A stretch of DNA of 48,015 nt from Candidatus Alloscybalousia intestinigallinarum (GCA_018716115.1 DVKF01000024.1:1-48015); one strand, 5' to 3'. Positions 34,993 to 46,294 are shown, counted from the first letter of the stretch. Notes: generated from the sequence alone by a model not told the origin. Made by a program: numbers and translations.

Positions 34993-36149
34993 TTGTCTAA
35001 AAATCCTGTTCCAATTAATGGTTGCATTGTATCGAAGTTTTGAGTAATTGTTGCCCCAATATCTGCCATCGAATCTAAGATATCTAGTTTTTTAGGTTCT
35101 TTTAAATTACGACCAAAAATAAGAACTGGTACATTTTCTCTGGTATGACCATTACCTGGGAAAGTTGGATCACACCCATGATCAGCTGTAAGGATTAATA
35201 AATCGTCCATATCCAACTTATTGATAATCATAGGTATTTCTACATCAAATTCTTCAATTGCTTTGGCATAGCCTTCTAAATCTCTTTTATGACCATATTC
35301 TTGATCAAAATCATTTAAGTTACATACACATAAACCGGTAAAATTCTTTCCCATAATATCCGTTAATTTATTAATTGCTTCAGAATTATCCTTAGCTTTA
35401 ATCTTTTTGGTAATCCCTTCCCCATCGAAAACATCGGCAATTTTACCAATAGATATAACAGAAAATCCTTTTTCGCTTAGTAAATTAAAGATACTTTTGG
35501 TTGGCGGTTTAACAGCGTATTCGCACTTTTCATTAGTAAATTTAAAATTACCGGGCTTTCCCGTAAATACTCGGGCAATGACTCTACCTACTTTTAATTC
35601 CTCGGTTAAAGTAATCTGTCTAATTTTTGTCGCATACTCGTATAATTTTGCGACTGGAATAACGTCTTCATGAGCCGCAATACATAGATTAGAGCCATTA
35701 GAAGTATAAAGAATTAAGAATCCATATTCTAACTGTCTTTCACCAAGTTCATTGATAATGTCTAATCCATTCGCATTTTTATTTCCAATTACTCGGCGTT
35801 GGGTAATGTTTTCAATTTGGTCTAGAAGTTCTCTAGGAAAGCCATTTTCTGTAAATTGTTTAAATGGTACTAAGTTTCTTACCCCCATTAATTCATAATG
35901 ACCAGTTAGGGTATCTTTACCAGGATTAGTTGGTCTTGCGATGGTATAATAAGCTTCCACATTCGGATTTTCATCCATATTTAATGTATTTAGAAACCCT
36001 AATTTTTGCAAATTTGGTACAAAAAGATCATAATTTTCTTTAATATGACCGAGTGTATTGGCTCCTTGATCCCCGTAATTATTGGCATCTAATGCCTCCC
36101 CTACTCCTAAGGAATCCATCACTACTAAAAATATTCGTTTAAATTTCAT
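34983..36149 (-). CDS. deoB: Phosphopentomutase DeoB
   Basis: 388 aa, full length. An alkaline-phosphatase superfamily enzyme that interconverts (deoxy)ribose-1-phosphate and -5-phosphate in nucleoside salvage. Metal-site motifs: VVMDSLGVGEALDA at the N-terminus; DTLTGHYELMG with the phosphorylated Thr; LILTADHGCDPTFPGNGHTRENVPVL at the C-terminus. It starts at the stop codon of xerD (1-bp overlap), so the two are coupled, the xerD-deoB order known from Bacilli. Confidence 0.96.
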   Translation of the reverse strand: MKFKRIFLVVMDSLGVGEALDANNYGDQGANTLGHIKENYDLFVPNLQKLGFLNTLNMDENPNVEAYYTIARPTNPGKDTLTGHYELMGVRNLVPFKQFTENGFPRELLDQIENITQRRVIGNKNANGLDIINELGERQLEYGFLILYTSNGSNLCIAAHEDVIPVAKLYEYATKIRQITLTEELKVGRVIARVFTGKPGNFKFTNEKCEYAVKPPTKSIFNLLSEKGFSVISIGKIADVFDGEGITKKIKAKDNSEAINKLTDIMGKNFTGLCVCNLNDFDQEYGHKRDLEGYAKAIEEFDVEIPMIINKLDMDDLLILTADHGCDPTFPGNGHTRENVPVLIFGRNLKEPKKLDILDSMADIGATITQNFDTMQPLIGTGFLDKLK

Positions 36150-37051
36150 TATTCATCGTCCTTTCTTGGGTGGTATTCTTCGTAATCTTTTCTTACTTTT
36201 TGATTCGTAATATGAGTATAAATTCTTGTTGTCGCAATATCACTATGACCAAGCATCTCTTGAATTACTCTAAGATCTGCCCCATTTTCTAATAAATGCG
36301 TCGCAAAACTGTGACGTAGAGTATGTGGTGAGACGTTAGGATTTAAATTCTTTTTAATTAATAGTTCTTTTAGTATTTTAAAAAATCCTTGGCGTGATAT
36401 TGGTTTCCCATGATTATTTAAAAATAATTCTGAATAATTACTACTCTTCTTTTTCTCTAAAAGCGGTCTTTTTTCTAAATAGAGATGAAGAGAAGAAATA
36501 ATATAATCATTGATGGGTACAATTCTTTCTTTTCTCCCCTTTCCTGTACATCTTACTGTACAGTTTGTAAGATCGATATCATTTAGGGTTAAACTGAGTA
36601 ATTCGCTAATACGAAGTCCAGTTCCGTATAGTAATTCTAACATAGCTTTGTTACGATAGTCAAATGGAGTATTTAAAGGAATATCTAATAATTCATTTAC
36701 TTCTTCTATGGTTAAGGTGTTAGGTAGTTGTTTTTTTAATTTAGGTCTTTCGATGTTTTTCGATACATCTTCTTTTAAATAGCCGATTTTTAAAAAGTAT
36801 TTATGAAAGTTTTTAATTGCTGTTATCGCATGTGCAATCGATTGGGGACTAATTTCTTGTTTTTTTAACGATTCTAAATATTTGGTAATATGATCAAATT
36901 TTACTTCTTTGATATCGGTAATACGTTGTTGTTTCAAAAAAATGCAGTATTTTTCTAATTCTAAGCGATAAGATTCTTTCGTATTCATCGTTAAATGTTG
37001 TTCGATCAAGACATATTGTAAATAGCTTTCTCTTTCTTTGTCTAATTTCAT
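36149..37051 (-). CDS. xerD: Tyrosine recombinase XerD-like
   Basis: 300 aa. An N-terminal SAM-like core-binding domain (1-90) and a catalytic domain. Catalytic residues: Arg in LYGTGLRISELL, Lys in GKGRKERIVP, His-x-x-Arg in PHTLRHSFATHLL, His in MLGHSDIATTRIYTH with the Tyr nucleophile. XerC/XerD resolve chromosome dimers at dif. Its length, lack of an Arm-binding domain and coupling to deoB mark it as the housekeeping Xer, not the integrase of the element to the left. Confidence 0.88.
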   Translation of the reverse strand: MKLDKERESYLQYVLIEQHLTMNTKESYRLELEKYCIFLKQQRITDIKEVKFDHITKYLESLKKQEISPQSIAHAITAIKNFHKYFLKIGYLKEDVSKNIERPKLKKQLPNTLTIEEVNELLDIPLNTPFDYRNKAMLELLYGTGLRISELLSLTLNDIDLTNCTVRCTGKGRKERIVPINDYIISSLHLYLEKRPLLEKKKSSNYSELFLNNHGKPISRQGFFKILKELLIKKNLNPNVSPHTLRHSFATHLLENGADLRVIQEMLGHSDIATTRIYTHITNQKVRKDYEEYHPRKDDE

Positions 37052-37074
37052 AGTACTTCCCCCACTACATTTGT

Positions 37075-37083
37075 ATTATATCA
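37075..37083 (-). promoter_or_regulatory. Extended -10 for xerD-deoB
   Basis: On the minus strand TGA-TATAAT (TATAAT at 37,080-37,075), about 24 bp before the xerD start; no clear -35. Confidence 0.5.
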
Positions 37084-37221
37084 TATTTTGGCTCTTTACA
37101 GTTAATGTGTTATAGAAATTTATTCGGTTTTTTGGTAGAATAATATTAGTAAATTTTTAAATCGATTATGGATAGTTATTTATCCTAAAGGTTTATGGAA
37201 AAATACAGAAAGGAAGTTGCG

Positions 37222-38454
37222 ATGCTGATGAATAAACCTTTAGCTTTAAAATTAACGCCTAATTCTATTGATGAAGTCATTGGACAAAAACATTTATTAG
37301 GAGAAGGCAAAATATTACGCAATTTAGTAGAAAACAAGAAGATATTTTCAATGATTTTATATGGTAAGCCTGGTATCGGAAAAACAACCATCGCAACTGC
37401 CATGGTAAAAGATTTAGGGGTTAGATATCGTTTTTTAAATGCTACAATCAATAATAAGAAGGATTTTGATGTTGTAGTTGAAGAAGCTAAGATGTACGAT
37501 GGGATTGTCTTGATTATGGATGAGATTCATCGTTTAAATAAGGATAAACAGGATTTATTACTTCCACAATTAGAAAGTGGTTTAATTACCTTAATTGGTA
37601 TGACTACTTCTAATCCTTATTTTAAAATTAATCCGGCAATTCGTAGTCGTTGTCAGATTTTTGAATTACAGGATTTATCTTACGAGGATATTGTTGAAGG
37701 ACTTCATCGTGCAATAAAACACCCTGATTTAGAGGGAATTGAAATTACTGAGGAGGCAATTTCTTATATTGCCCATTTAGCCGGTAATGATCTACGGTAT
37801 GCTTATAATTTATTAGAGATGGCTTTTTATGCAACGAAAGATAAAAAAGTTACTTTGGAATTACTCAAAAGTATCAGTAATAAACCGATTATGATTTCTG
37901 ATAAGGATGAGTCTGGTCATTATGATTTACTTAGTGCATTTCAAAAATCTATTCGTGGCAGTGATGTTGATGCGGCACTACACTATTTAGCTCGTTTAAT
38001 TGCAATTGGTGACTTGGATAGTATTTACCGACGAATGAGCGTGATTTGTTATGAGGATATTGGTTTAGCTAATCCTGATATGGGACCTCGAGTAATGGCA
38101 GCGATTTCAGCAAGCGAATTGGTGGGACTTCCTGAAGCTAGAATCCCTCTTTCTGAAGTGGTAATTGAGCTTGCGTTATCTCCTAAATCAAACACCGCAC
38201 ATGTTGCCTTAGATAAAGCACTAGAAGATGTCGAGACTGGTCGTTGTGGCGATATTCCAGAGACCATTAAGATTCACTCTACTATTTATAAATATCCTCA
38301 CGATTATCCCAATAATTTTGTCGTTCAACAGTATTTACCGGACAATTTAGTGGGGAAAAAATATTATTTACCGAAAGATACTTCTCCTAATGAAAGGATG
38401 CTTGGGCAAATTAGAGAGAAATTGGATCGTTTAAAAGAAAAAGAAAATCAGTAG
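37222..38454 (+). CDS. rarA: Replication-associated recombination ATPase RarA
   Basis: About 410 aa. A AAA+ clamp-loader-like ATPase (MgsA/RarA/WRNIP1) that acts at stalled forks. Starts: ATG 37,222 follows AAAGGAAG; the ATG 37,195 lacks a site. Motifs: VIGQKHLLG (box II), ILYGKPGIGKTTIA (Walker A), LIMDEIHRLNKDKQD (Walker B), GMTTSNPYFKINPAIRSRCQI (sensor 1 and Arg finger), GNDLRYAYNLLE (sensor 2), and the tetramerisation domain near HYLARLI. Likely co-transcribed with the kinase-like gene 13 bp downstream. Confidence 0.93.
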   Translation: MLMNKPLALKLTPNSIDEVIGQKHLLGEGKILRNLVENKKIFSMILYGKPGIGKTTIATAMVKDLGVRYRFLNATINNKKDFDVVVEEAKMYDGIVLIMDEIHRLNKDKQDLLLPQLESGLITLIGMTTSNPYFKINPAIRSRCQIFELQDLSYEDIVEGLHRAIKHPDLEGIEITEEAISYIAHLAGNDLRYAYNLLEMAFYATKDKKVTLELLKSISNKPIMISDKDESGHYDLLSAFQKSIRGSDVDAALHYLARLIAIGDLDSIYRRMSVICYEDIGLANPDMGPRVMAAISASELVGLPEARIPLSEVVIELALSPKSNTAHVALDKALEDVETGRCGDIPETIKIHSTIYKYPHDYPNNFVVQQYLPDNLVGKKYYLPKDTSPNERMLGQIREKLDRLKEKENQ

Positions 38455-38467
38455 AAGGAAGGATAGT

Positions 38468-39091
38468 ATGGGAAAGATATTTTGTATTATAGGTAAGAGT
38501 TCAAGTGGAAAGGATTCCATTTTTCGGATGCTTGAGCAAGATTATCCCGCTATGGGAAGAATTGTACTTTATACCACACGCCCAGTTCGTAGTAGCGAGA
38601 TAGATGGCGTTACTTATCATTTTGTAGATGATGAGGTTTATCATCAAATGGAAGCGGAAAATTTAATTATCGAAGCTAGAAGTTATCATACAGAACATGG
38701 TATTTGGACTTATTTTACTTCTAGTTATGGGATTGATTTAGAAAACAATAATTATCTGCAGGTTAATACTTTAGAGGGTTATCAACAGTTAAAAGCGTAT
38801 TTTGGTGAAGATAAGGTTGTCCCTATTTATATTGAGGTTAAAGATGATGGTGAACGATTACAGCGGGCATTAACGAGAGAAAGAGCGGAAAAACAGCCCA
38901 AGTATCAAGAATTATGTCGTCGCTTTTTAGCTGATCAAATGGATTTTAGTGAAGAAAATTTAGTGAAAGCGAATATTGGTAGTCACGATCGGTTTTATAA
39001 CGAGGATTTTATGACTTGTGTACAAACGATTGAAAAGAGGATAAATGAGGAGTTAGATCTTTCAGAGATAAAGAAACGATGTCTAGTTTAA
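38468..39091 (+). CDS. Guanylate-kinase-like protein (207 aa)
   Basis: P-loop GKSSSGKDSIFR (family Gmk has GPSGAGKGT) and LYTTRPVRSSEIDGVTYHFV, which matches the GMP-binding segment of guanylate kinases. The lid and YGTP region are divergent (TYFTSSYGIDLEN), and the C-terminal helix is longer than usual. It may phosphorylate GMP or a related nucleotide, or be a specialised paralog. GAAGGAAGG precedes the ATG; it follows rarA in one operon, and a terminator follows it. Confidence 0.75.
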   Translation: MGKIFCIIGKSSSGKDSIFRMLEQDYPAMGRIVLYTTRPVRSSEIDGVTYHFVDDEVYHQMEAENLIIEARSYHTEHGIWTYFTSSYGIDLENNNYLQVNTLEGYQQLKAYFGEDKVVPIYIEVKDDGERLQRALTRERAEKQPKYQELCRRFLADQMDFSEENLVKANIGSHDRFYNEDFMTCVQTIEKRINEELDLSEIKKRCLV

Positions 39092-39115
39092 TCTTAATAT
39101 CCATTAAATACATTG

Positions 39116-39153
39116 AAAAAAACAAGCTACTCGCGCCTGAGTAACTTGTTTTA
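39116..39153. terminator. Bidirectional terminator (kinase-like gene / dnaJ)
   Basis: AAACAAGCTACTC pairs with GAGTAACTTGTTT around a GCGCCT loop (one mismatch); T runs flank it on both strands between convergent genes. Confidence 0.8.
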
Positions 39154-40278
39154 ATTATTATTTTCTCTAACAAAACGGTCAAATTTATCGATTTCTTTAT
39201 CGCTTAGATCTGTATCGTCAAGCATCTCAATTAATCGTTTTTGCTCTTTAGAGAGTTTCTTTGGAGTAATTACTTTTAAGACAATATACATGTCTCCTTT
39301 ACGATGGGTACTATCATTATGAATTCCTTTACCTTTGATTCGTTGTTTATCGCCGCTTTCACTACCAGCCGGAACGGTTAAATTGACGTTTCCGTAAAGG
39401 GTTGGAATTTCCTTTTTGCAACCTAGAATCGCTTCTGTTAAAGTAAGAGGAACTTCTAGATAGATATCATCTTCATCTCGAACGTAGAACTTGTGATCTT
39501 TAACGGTAAATTCAATATATAAGTCGCCATTTGGTCCCCCGTTCGTTCCTGCTGAACCTTTACCAGATAGGCGAAGTCTATTTCCAGTATCCACACCAGC
39601 TGGGACTTTGATTTCTAATTCTTTTTCTACTCTTATTTTTCCAGTACCGTTACATTCGCTACATTTTCGTCTGTAGCTCTTTCCTTTTCCGCCACAATGT
39701 GGACAAGTGGTCTTAGATAGGAAACTACCAAAGATAGTATGTTGTTCGCTAGTAATTGTACCACTACCATGACAATGTTCACAAGTAGTCTCGTCAAAAC
39801 CGCCTTTTCCGTGGCAGTGATCACAGGTTTCTGTCACTTCTAATTCGATTTCTTTCTTGGTTCCATAGACGGCTTCTTCAAAGGTTAAGGTCATTTTTAC
39901 TAAAGAGTCATTGCCTTTGGTTGCGCGATTGCTAGTTCTTCTCGAACTTCCGCCAAAGCCTCCAAAACCACCAAAAATATTGTCAAAAATATCGTCGTAA
40001 CTAAAGCCTGAAAAGTCAAAGCCACCGAAGCCACCACCAGCTCCTCCAGCACCACCTTGAAAAGCAGCATGACCAAATTGGTCGTATTGTTTTCTTTTTT
40101 CTTCGTCAGACAATACCGCATAAGCTTCTTGGATTTCTTTGAATTTTGCTTCTGCATCAGGCTCTTTACTGACGTCAGGGTGATATTTCTTGGCTAATTT
40201 ACGAAAGGCACTTTTAATTTCGTCTTGTGAGGCACTCTTTTGTACCCCCAACACCTCATAATAATCTTTCTTATCCAT
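39151..40278 (-). CDS. dnaJ: Chaperone DnaJ (Hsp40)
   Basis: 375 aa, full length. J domain with HPD in [10 protein letters not shown] (about 33-35), a Gly/Phe-rich linker ([18 protein letters not shown]), four zinc motifs [24 protein letters not shown] and CSECNGTG, then the two client-binding C-terminal domains. Delivers clients to DnaK and stimulates its ATPase. It is separated from dnaK by pepF; AGAGGTGAAG lies 6 bases upstream. Last gene of the hrcA operon. Confidence 0.97.
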   Translation of the reverse strand: MDKKDYYEVLGVQKSASQDEIKSAFRKLAKKYHPDVSKEPDAEAKFKEIQEAYAVLSDEEKRKQYDQFGHAAFQGGAGGAGGGFGGFDFSGFSYDDIFDNIFGGFGGFGGSSRRTSNRATKGNDSLVKMTLTFEEAVYGTKKEIELEVTETCDHCHGKGGFDETTCEHCHGSGTITSEQHTIFGSFLSKTTCPHCGGKGKSYRRKCSECNGTGKIRVEKELEIKVPAGVDTGNRLRLSGKGSAGTNGGPNGDLYIEFTVKDHKFYVRDEDDIYLEVPLTLTEAILGCKKEIPTLYGNVNLTVPAGSESGDKQRIKGKGIHNDSTHRKGDMYIVLKVITPKKLSKEQKRLIEMLDDTDLSDKEIDKFDRFVRENNN

Positions 40279-40294
40279 TATACTTCACCTCTTT

Positions 40295-42091
40295 TTATTG
40301 ATCTAGTTTTCGATAGGAAGCAATTAAATCACTAAACATTTCCATTGCTTTAGTGAAAACTTCTTCGCTTGTCATGTCGACACCGGCAACTTTTAGTTCT
40401 TCTATCGGATCCATACTGTCTCCTGTTTTTAAGAAGTTCAAATAATCAGTTACGGCATTTTCTTCATGAGATAAAATTCTATTTACAATATAGCACGCCG
40501 CGATTAAACCGGTTGCGTATTGATAAACGTAGAAATTATAGTAAAAGTGTGGAACTCGTGCCCATTCATACCTGATTTCGTCGTTAATTACGACGTCTTT
40601 ACCAAAATAGAATTCATTTAATTGATAATATTTCTCGGATAGGATATCACTCGTTAGTGTTTTTCCTTGTTCTACGCTATCATACATAAATTCTTCAAAT
40701 TCACTGAACATCGTCTGTCTAAAGATTGTCGCTTTAAATAAATCCATCATCTCACTTAAGATAAATTTCTTCTCGTTCTTATCTTTAGAGTGTTCTAACA
40801 TATAGTAATTTAATAACATTTCGTTTACTGTAGAAGCAACTTCTGCGACGAAAATCTTATAGTTACTATATATATAAGGATTATTGTGATTAGAATAATA
40901 GGTATGCATCGAATGTCCTAATTCATGGGCAAGGGTAGATACATCATGGTATTTTCCTTGGAAATTCAGAAGAATAAATGGTTTGGTATCGTAAGAACCT
41001 GCTGAATAGGCTCCTCCCCTCTTTCCTTTATTTGGGTAGATATCGATCCATCTATCTTGAAATGCTTCTTTTACGACTTCTTGATATTCTTTTCCAAAGA
41101 CGGAAATTACATCAAAAACAATTTTTTTGGCTTCCTCGTACGAATATTCATGATTTGTATCTTGGGCTAAATTTACTCCTGCATCGTATAAGCAGAAATC
41201 ATCGAGTTTTAACACTTCTTTCTTTAATTTAAAGTAATCGTACAAAACGTCGATATGTTTATGTACTTCTTGAATTAACTTGTCATAAACGATAGGGTTT
41301 ACACGGTTTTGTATTAAACTTGCTTCTTTACTATTTGAATATCCTCTTAGTTTATTCTCGACTACAATTTTAGAGACATTGCCTTGTAGGGCTTCTGCTA
41401 AAGATTGTTTATGATCTTGATAGGCATGATACAAAGCTTCAAAAGTATCTTGTCGTACTCTTCTATCATTACTCATGATATATGTTTGATAAGTTTCGTT
41501 GTTAATTTCTACTTCTGTTCCATTTTCATCTTGAATGGTGTAGAACTTAATTTCCGCATTACGAAGAATACCCGCTATGTTTTCTGGTGTGTTTAAAGCG
41601 TTAGAAAAGGCAGAAATTACTCGTTCTTCTTGTTCAGATAAAACATATTTTTTCTTGTCAAACATTCGTTTTAACCATAATTTATACTTTTCTAAATCTT
41701 TATTTTCCTTTAAGTATTTTTCGATAATATCTTCATTTTGGTGAAGTAATTCTGGGACGATGAATGAAGTTTTCTCTAGATAATTCGTATAAAGATTGGT
41801 AATTTCTCCCTTCATTTGATTCGTCTCATCGTTAGTTAGATCTTCATCATAGCGACGAAAAGTATAAGTAAATAACTTTTCAATAATTCGCTCAGTTTCA
41901 AAAGAAATATCTAATACGGAAACTAAATTCTCGCTAGAAGCTAGAATTTTTCCTTTATATGATTCTAATTCTTGTGTATTTGTTTGTACTTTTTCAATAT
42001 CTGCTTTAAGACTATCCCTATTAGAATAAATACTCTCTAAGTTCCAAGTGTTTTCTGGTTTTTGTTCACTTCTACGTATCATCTTTTTCAT
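40295..42091 (-). CDS. pepF: Oligoendopeptidase F (M3 family)
   Basis: 598 aa, full length. A zinc metallopeptidase of M3B type that cuts cytoplasmic oligopeptides. Zinc motif HELGH in STLAHELGHSMHTYYS, and the third ligand Glu in FVAEVASTVNEMLLN. The N-terminal half is the helical PepF domain. AGGAGAA precedes the ATG. Its place between dnaK and dnaJ, with a hairpin just upstream, is unusual and suggests heat-shock co-expression for peptide turnover. Confidence 0.94.
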   Translation of the reverse strand: MKKMIRRSEQKPENTWNLESIYSNRDSLKADIEKVQTNTQELESYKGKILASSENLVSVLDISFETERIIEKLFTYTFRRYDEDLTNDETNQMKGEITNLYTNYLEKTSFIVPELLHQNEDIIEKYLKENKDLEKYKLWLKRMFDKKKYVLSEQEERVISAFSNALNTPENIAGILRNAEIKFYTIQDENGTEVEINNETYQTYIMSNDRRVRQDTFEALYHAYQDHKQSLAEALQGNVSKIVVENKLRGYSNSKEASLIQNRVNPIVYDKLIQEVHKHIDVLYDYFKLKKEVLKLDDFCLYDAGVNLAQDTNHEYSYEEAKKIVFDVISVFGKEYQEVVKEAFQDRWIDIYPNKGKRGGAYSAGSYDTKPFILLNFQGKYHDVSTLAHELGHSMHTYYSNHNNPYIYSNYKIFVAEVASTVNEMLLNYYMLEHSKDKNEKKFILSEMMDLFKATIFRQTMFSEFEEFMYDSVEQGKTLTSDILSEKYYQLNEFYFGKDVVINDEIRYEWARVPHFYYNFYVYQYATGLIAACYIVNRILSHEENAVTDYLNFLKTGDSMDPIEELKVAGVDMTSEEVFTKAMEMFSDLIASYRKLDQ

Positions 42092-42111
42092 TTCATTTCT
42101 CCTAATATATA

Positions 42112-42142
42112 AGAGAAAGTCCTAGTTACCTAGAACTTCTCT
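42112..42142 (-). other. Intercistronic hairpin between dnaK and pepF
   Basis: AGAGAAGTTCTAG and CTAGGACTTTCTCT pair (one bulge, one G-U) around a GTAA loop on the transcript. It is followed by TATATATT and then the pepF ribosome site, with no long T run. More likely a processing or stability hairpin than a full terminator. Confidence 0.5.
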
Positions 42143-42152
42143 TTGTCTATTA

Positions 42153-43985
<1,833 letters not shown>

Positions 43986-44639
43986 CTAATCCTCTAATTT
44001 ATTTACTTTTACTACCGAATGTTTAATGACTTTTTCTTTTAATTTATATCCTTTAATTAATACTTCAAGGACAATACCATCCGGCTTTGTCTCGTCTTTG
44101 GCTACCATCATGGCTTCCATATAATTAGGATCAAATGGATAACCTAAGGCTTCAATTTCTACTACGCCATATTTACTTAAAATGTTTTTGAATTGGGTAC
44201 TAGTCATTTCGATTCCTTTTTTGATTTTCATCGCTTCTTCGGTTTCGCATTTTACTTGGCTAGCGCGGTCTAAATTTTCAATCATTTCTAGTAAATCGAC
44301 GATTAAATCTTGATTAGCAAACTTTAATAAGTTAGCTACTTCTTCATCTTTTCTTTTTCGATAGTTGATACTATCGGCACGGGAAATCATCAATTTTTCT
44401 TGAAGATCCATATTCGCTGCTTGAAGTTCTTGAATCATTTTCTTGGCTTCTTCTAATTCATGATGTTCTTTTCCGTTACATTTTTTGTGTTTTTTGTCAC
44501 GATGGCATTTTTCGTGTTCACAGTGGCAAGTTTCTTCTTTTGCCTCTGTTTGATTCTTTTCTTCCTGAGGTTGATTGTTGGTTTCTTCTACTTGTTGTTC
44601 TTCTGTTTTAACCTCTTCGTTTATCGTTTCATTTTTCAT
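43986..44639 (-). CDS. grpE: Nucleotide exchange factor GrpE with Cys/His-rich insert
   Basis: 217 aa. After an acidic N-terminus, a long coiled coil (about 62-120) leads to the beta domain (KYGVVEIEALGYPFDPNYME, GIVLEVLIKGYKLKEKVIKH), which is diagnostic for GrpE. Unusual: residues 38-60 hold four Cys and six His (TCHCEHEKCHRDKK, then HKKCNGKEHH), a likely metal-binding patch not present in typical GrpE. It lies 12 bp after hrcA. Releases ADP from DnaK. Confidence 0.95.
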   Translation of the reverse strand: MKNETINEEVKTEEQQVEETNNQPQEEKNQTEAKEETCHCEHEKCHRDKKHKKCNGKEHHELEEAKKMIQELQAANMDLQEKLMISRADSINYRKRKDEEVANLLKFANQDLIVDLLEMIENLDRASQVKCETEEAMKIKKGIEMTSTQFKNILSKYGVVEIEALGYPFDPNYMEAMMVAKDETKPDGIVLEVLIKGYKLKEKVIKHSVVKVNKLED

Positions 44640-44651
44640 GTATCATCTTCC

Positions 44652-45635
44652 TTATTTTTCAATATTACTTTTGATATATTCTAGTAATGCTACTACACGG
44701 TCATAATCCATTCGTTTTGGTCCGACAATCGCAATCGTTCCTTCTTCTGATGGCGTATGATAAGTCGTTTTGATAATCGTTACGTCATCATCCAAGTTAT
44801 TTTCTTTCCCAATATAGACTTTGATATCGTTATTATCGGTCTCGATATTGGCTAGTAGATTCTCATCGTCTAGTTTAGTTAATATTTCTTTGATTTTGTC
44901 TACGTTATTGAATTCTGGTTGTTTTAACATGTTGTTTCTGCCGACAACGTCGACATTTTGATGAGAGAATTCTTGAAATACTTGGTAGAATGTATTATAG
45001 ATGATTTCGTGTTCTTTTACGTATCTACCGATAATCGGTTTGATCTCGAACTCTAGCTTACTACTTACTTCATCGATTGGCGTACCGACGATTAAGTCGT
45101 TGATTAAATTTACCGTCTTTTTGATTTCTTCCATAGAAACATCTTTAATCGTTACTGTTTTATGTTCGACATGTCCTTTATCGGTAATGACGATAATAAT
45201 CATATGTTCTCTGTCTAAGGGTACGACATTGATTTCTTTTAATTGATTTTCGTGGGATGCTTTTCCTAAGACGATCGAAGTGTAATTGGTCATATCAGAA
45301 ATCAACTGTAAGCTTTTCTTTAGACAGTCAGATAACACTAAGTTTTGATTTTTGAAAATGATTTGGAGCTTGAGCATCTCTTCCCCATTCATCTCTTTCG
45401 GTTGCATCAAGTGATCAACGTAATATCTATACCCAGCTTCACTTGGTACTCTTCCTGATGATGTATGTGTCTTTTCTAGTAACCCTAAGTTTTCTAGTTC
45501 GGCCATTTCATTTCTGACTGTGGCACTAGAACATTTTAATTTTTTACAAATTAGATTAGAACTTACTGGTTTAGCTAGCTCAATATACTTCATGACAATC
45601 AGTTTCAAAATATTTTCTTGTCTTTTTGTCAGCAT
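44652..45635 (-). CDS. hrcA: Heat-shock repressor HrcA
   Basis: About 327 aa. N-terminal winged helix (LTKRQENILKLIVMKYIE, SSATVRNEMAELENLGLLEKTHTSSGRVPSEAGYRYYVD), a GAF-like middle and the C-terminal GPKRMDYDRVVALLEYI. It represses the class I heat-shock genes by binding CIRCE. Starts at 45,635 (ATG), 45,638 or 45,644 (GTG) are all possible. The CIRCE-like site lies just upstream, so it controls its own operon hrcA-grpE-dnaK-pepF-dnaJ. Confidence 0.95.
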   Translation of the reverse strand: MLTKRQENILKLIVMKYIELAKPVSSNLICKKLKCSSATVRNEMAELENLGLLEKTHTSSGRVPSEAGYRYYVDHLMQPKEMNGEEMLKLQIIFKNQNLVLSDCLKKSLQLISDMTNYTSIVLGKASHENQLKEINVVPLDREHMIIIVITDKGHVEHKTVTIKDVSMEEIKKTVNLINDLIVGTPIDEVSSKLEFEIKPIIGRYVKEHEIIYNTFYQVFQEFSHQNVDVVGRNNMLKQPEFNNVDKIKEILTKLDDENLLANIETDNNDIKVYIGKENNLDDDVTIIKTTYHTPSEEGTIAIVGPKRMDYDRVVALLEYIKSNIEK

Positions 45636-45650
45636 CACTTCCACTACCTT

Positions 45651-45677
45651 CTAGCACTACTATTTCTCAAGTGCTAA
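45651..45677 (-). promoter_or_regulatory. CIRCE operator (slightly degenerate)
   Basis: CTAGCACTA, nine bases, AAGTGCTAA: the 9-9-9 layout of the HrcA operator TTAGCACTC-N9-GAGTGCTAA with a few changes. It lies between the -10 box and the hrcA start. Confidence 0.85.
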
Positions 45678-45681
45678 TAAC

Positions 45682-45710
45682 ATTATATTCAACTTGTTAG
45701 CAATTGTCAA
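45682..45710 (-). promoter_or_regulatory. Promoter of the hrcA operon
   Basis: Minus strand TTGACA (45,710-45,705), 17-bp spacer, TATAAT (45,687-45,682): full consensus sigma-A. Confidence 0.85.
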
Positions 45711-45723
45711 CTGTTATTGCTAA
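45697..45723 (-). promoter_or_regulatory. Second, degenerate CIRCE-like inverted repeat
   Basis: TTAGCAATT, nine bases, TATTGCTAA. It has the same TTAGCA/TGCTAA ends and 9-9-9 spacing as CIRCE but different inner bases. The spacer holds the -35 box. It could be a second HrcA site. Confidence 0.5.
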
Positions 45724-45766
45724 TTTTTTTAAAAATATTGCGAAAATAAGCTTATTTTTTTGAAAT

Positions 45767-45797
45767 TCAAAAAGATACTGAGTTTTTCTTCAGTATC
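45767..45797 (-). terminator. Terminator of the lipoprotein gene
   Basis: Minus strand GATACTGA, loop, TCAGTATC (8-bp stem), then TTTTTG. Confidence 0.7.
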
Positions 45798-45874
45798 CTT
45801 TCCTAGTCAAAAAAATTCAAAATACTATCGATAAACAATTTATTTAGATATAGATAATGATATAAGGGAAACTC

Positions 45875-46294
45875 TTATGATTCATTGATTTCAAACTCAA
45901 CATAAATATCGTGATTATTCACTTTTTTTACCAAGCGATACTTTCCTTGTCCTAACTCGCCGTATAAAGAGCCCCAAGACTGTTTGATTTCTAGTTTATT
46001 GTCACTTCCAACTGAATAACCGTTTAAGTTAAACCAATACTCTTCTGTGATTGGCTCTAATTCCTTCCATGTCCCATTTTCCCTCTTATCTATTCTAAAC
46101 CATTCTCCATAGGTATAAGATTGTTTGGTCGTATCAGTAATAATAACCGTAGCTCCAGTTGTCGTTAATGTACCTTCTTTAACTTGCATAGAAATTCCTT
46201 CTACGCTACTTGTTTTTTCGCCACATCCTATCACGCAAAAAAATACGAATACCAATAGGATTATACTTTTCATTTTATTCTTTACCATAAACAT
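45875..46294 (-). CDS. Lipoprotein with bacterial Ig-like domain (139 aa)
   Basis: A lipobox VIGCGEK after a hydrophobic segment (about residues 9-22) predicts lipid attachment. The rest is one beta domain with TYGEWFRIDKRENGTWKELE and LGQGKYRLVKKVN, which resembles the Big_14-type Ig-like domain seen in other Firmicutes lipoproteins. Several N-terminal Met codons are possible starts (46,294; 46,288; 46,273). Its own promoter lies at about 46,364-46,390 (TTGAAA, 15 bp, TATAAT on the minus strand). Role unknown. Confidence 0.75.
   Translation of the reverse strand: MFMVKNKMKSIILLVFVFFCVIGCGEKTSSVEGISMQVKEGTLTTTGATVIITDTTKQSYTYGEWFRIDKRENGTWKELEPITEEYWFNLNGYSVGSDNKLEIKQSWGSLYGELGQGKYRLVKKVNNHDIYVEFEINES

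Noticed and set aside
36149..37051. Tyrosine recombinase as integrase of the element
   Set aside because: It is coupled by a stop/start overlap to deoB, lacks an Arm-binding domain and sits 8 kb from the element among housekeeping genes, all typical of XerD.
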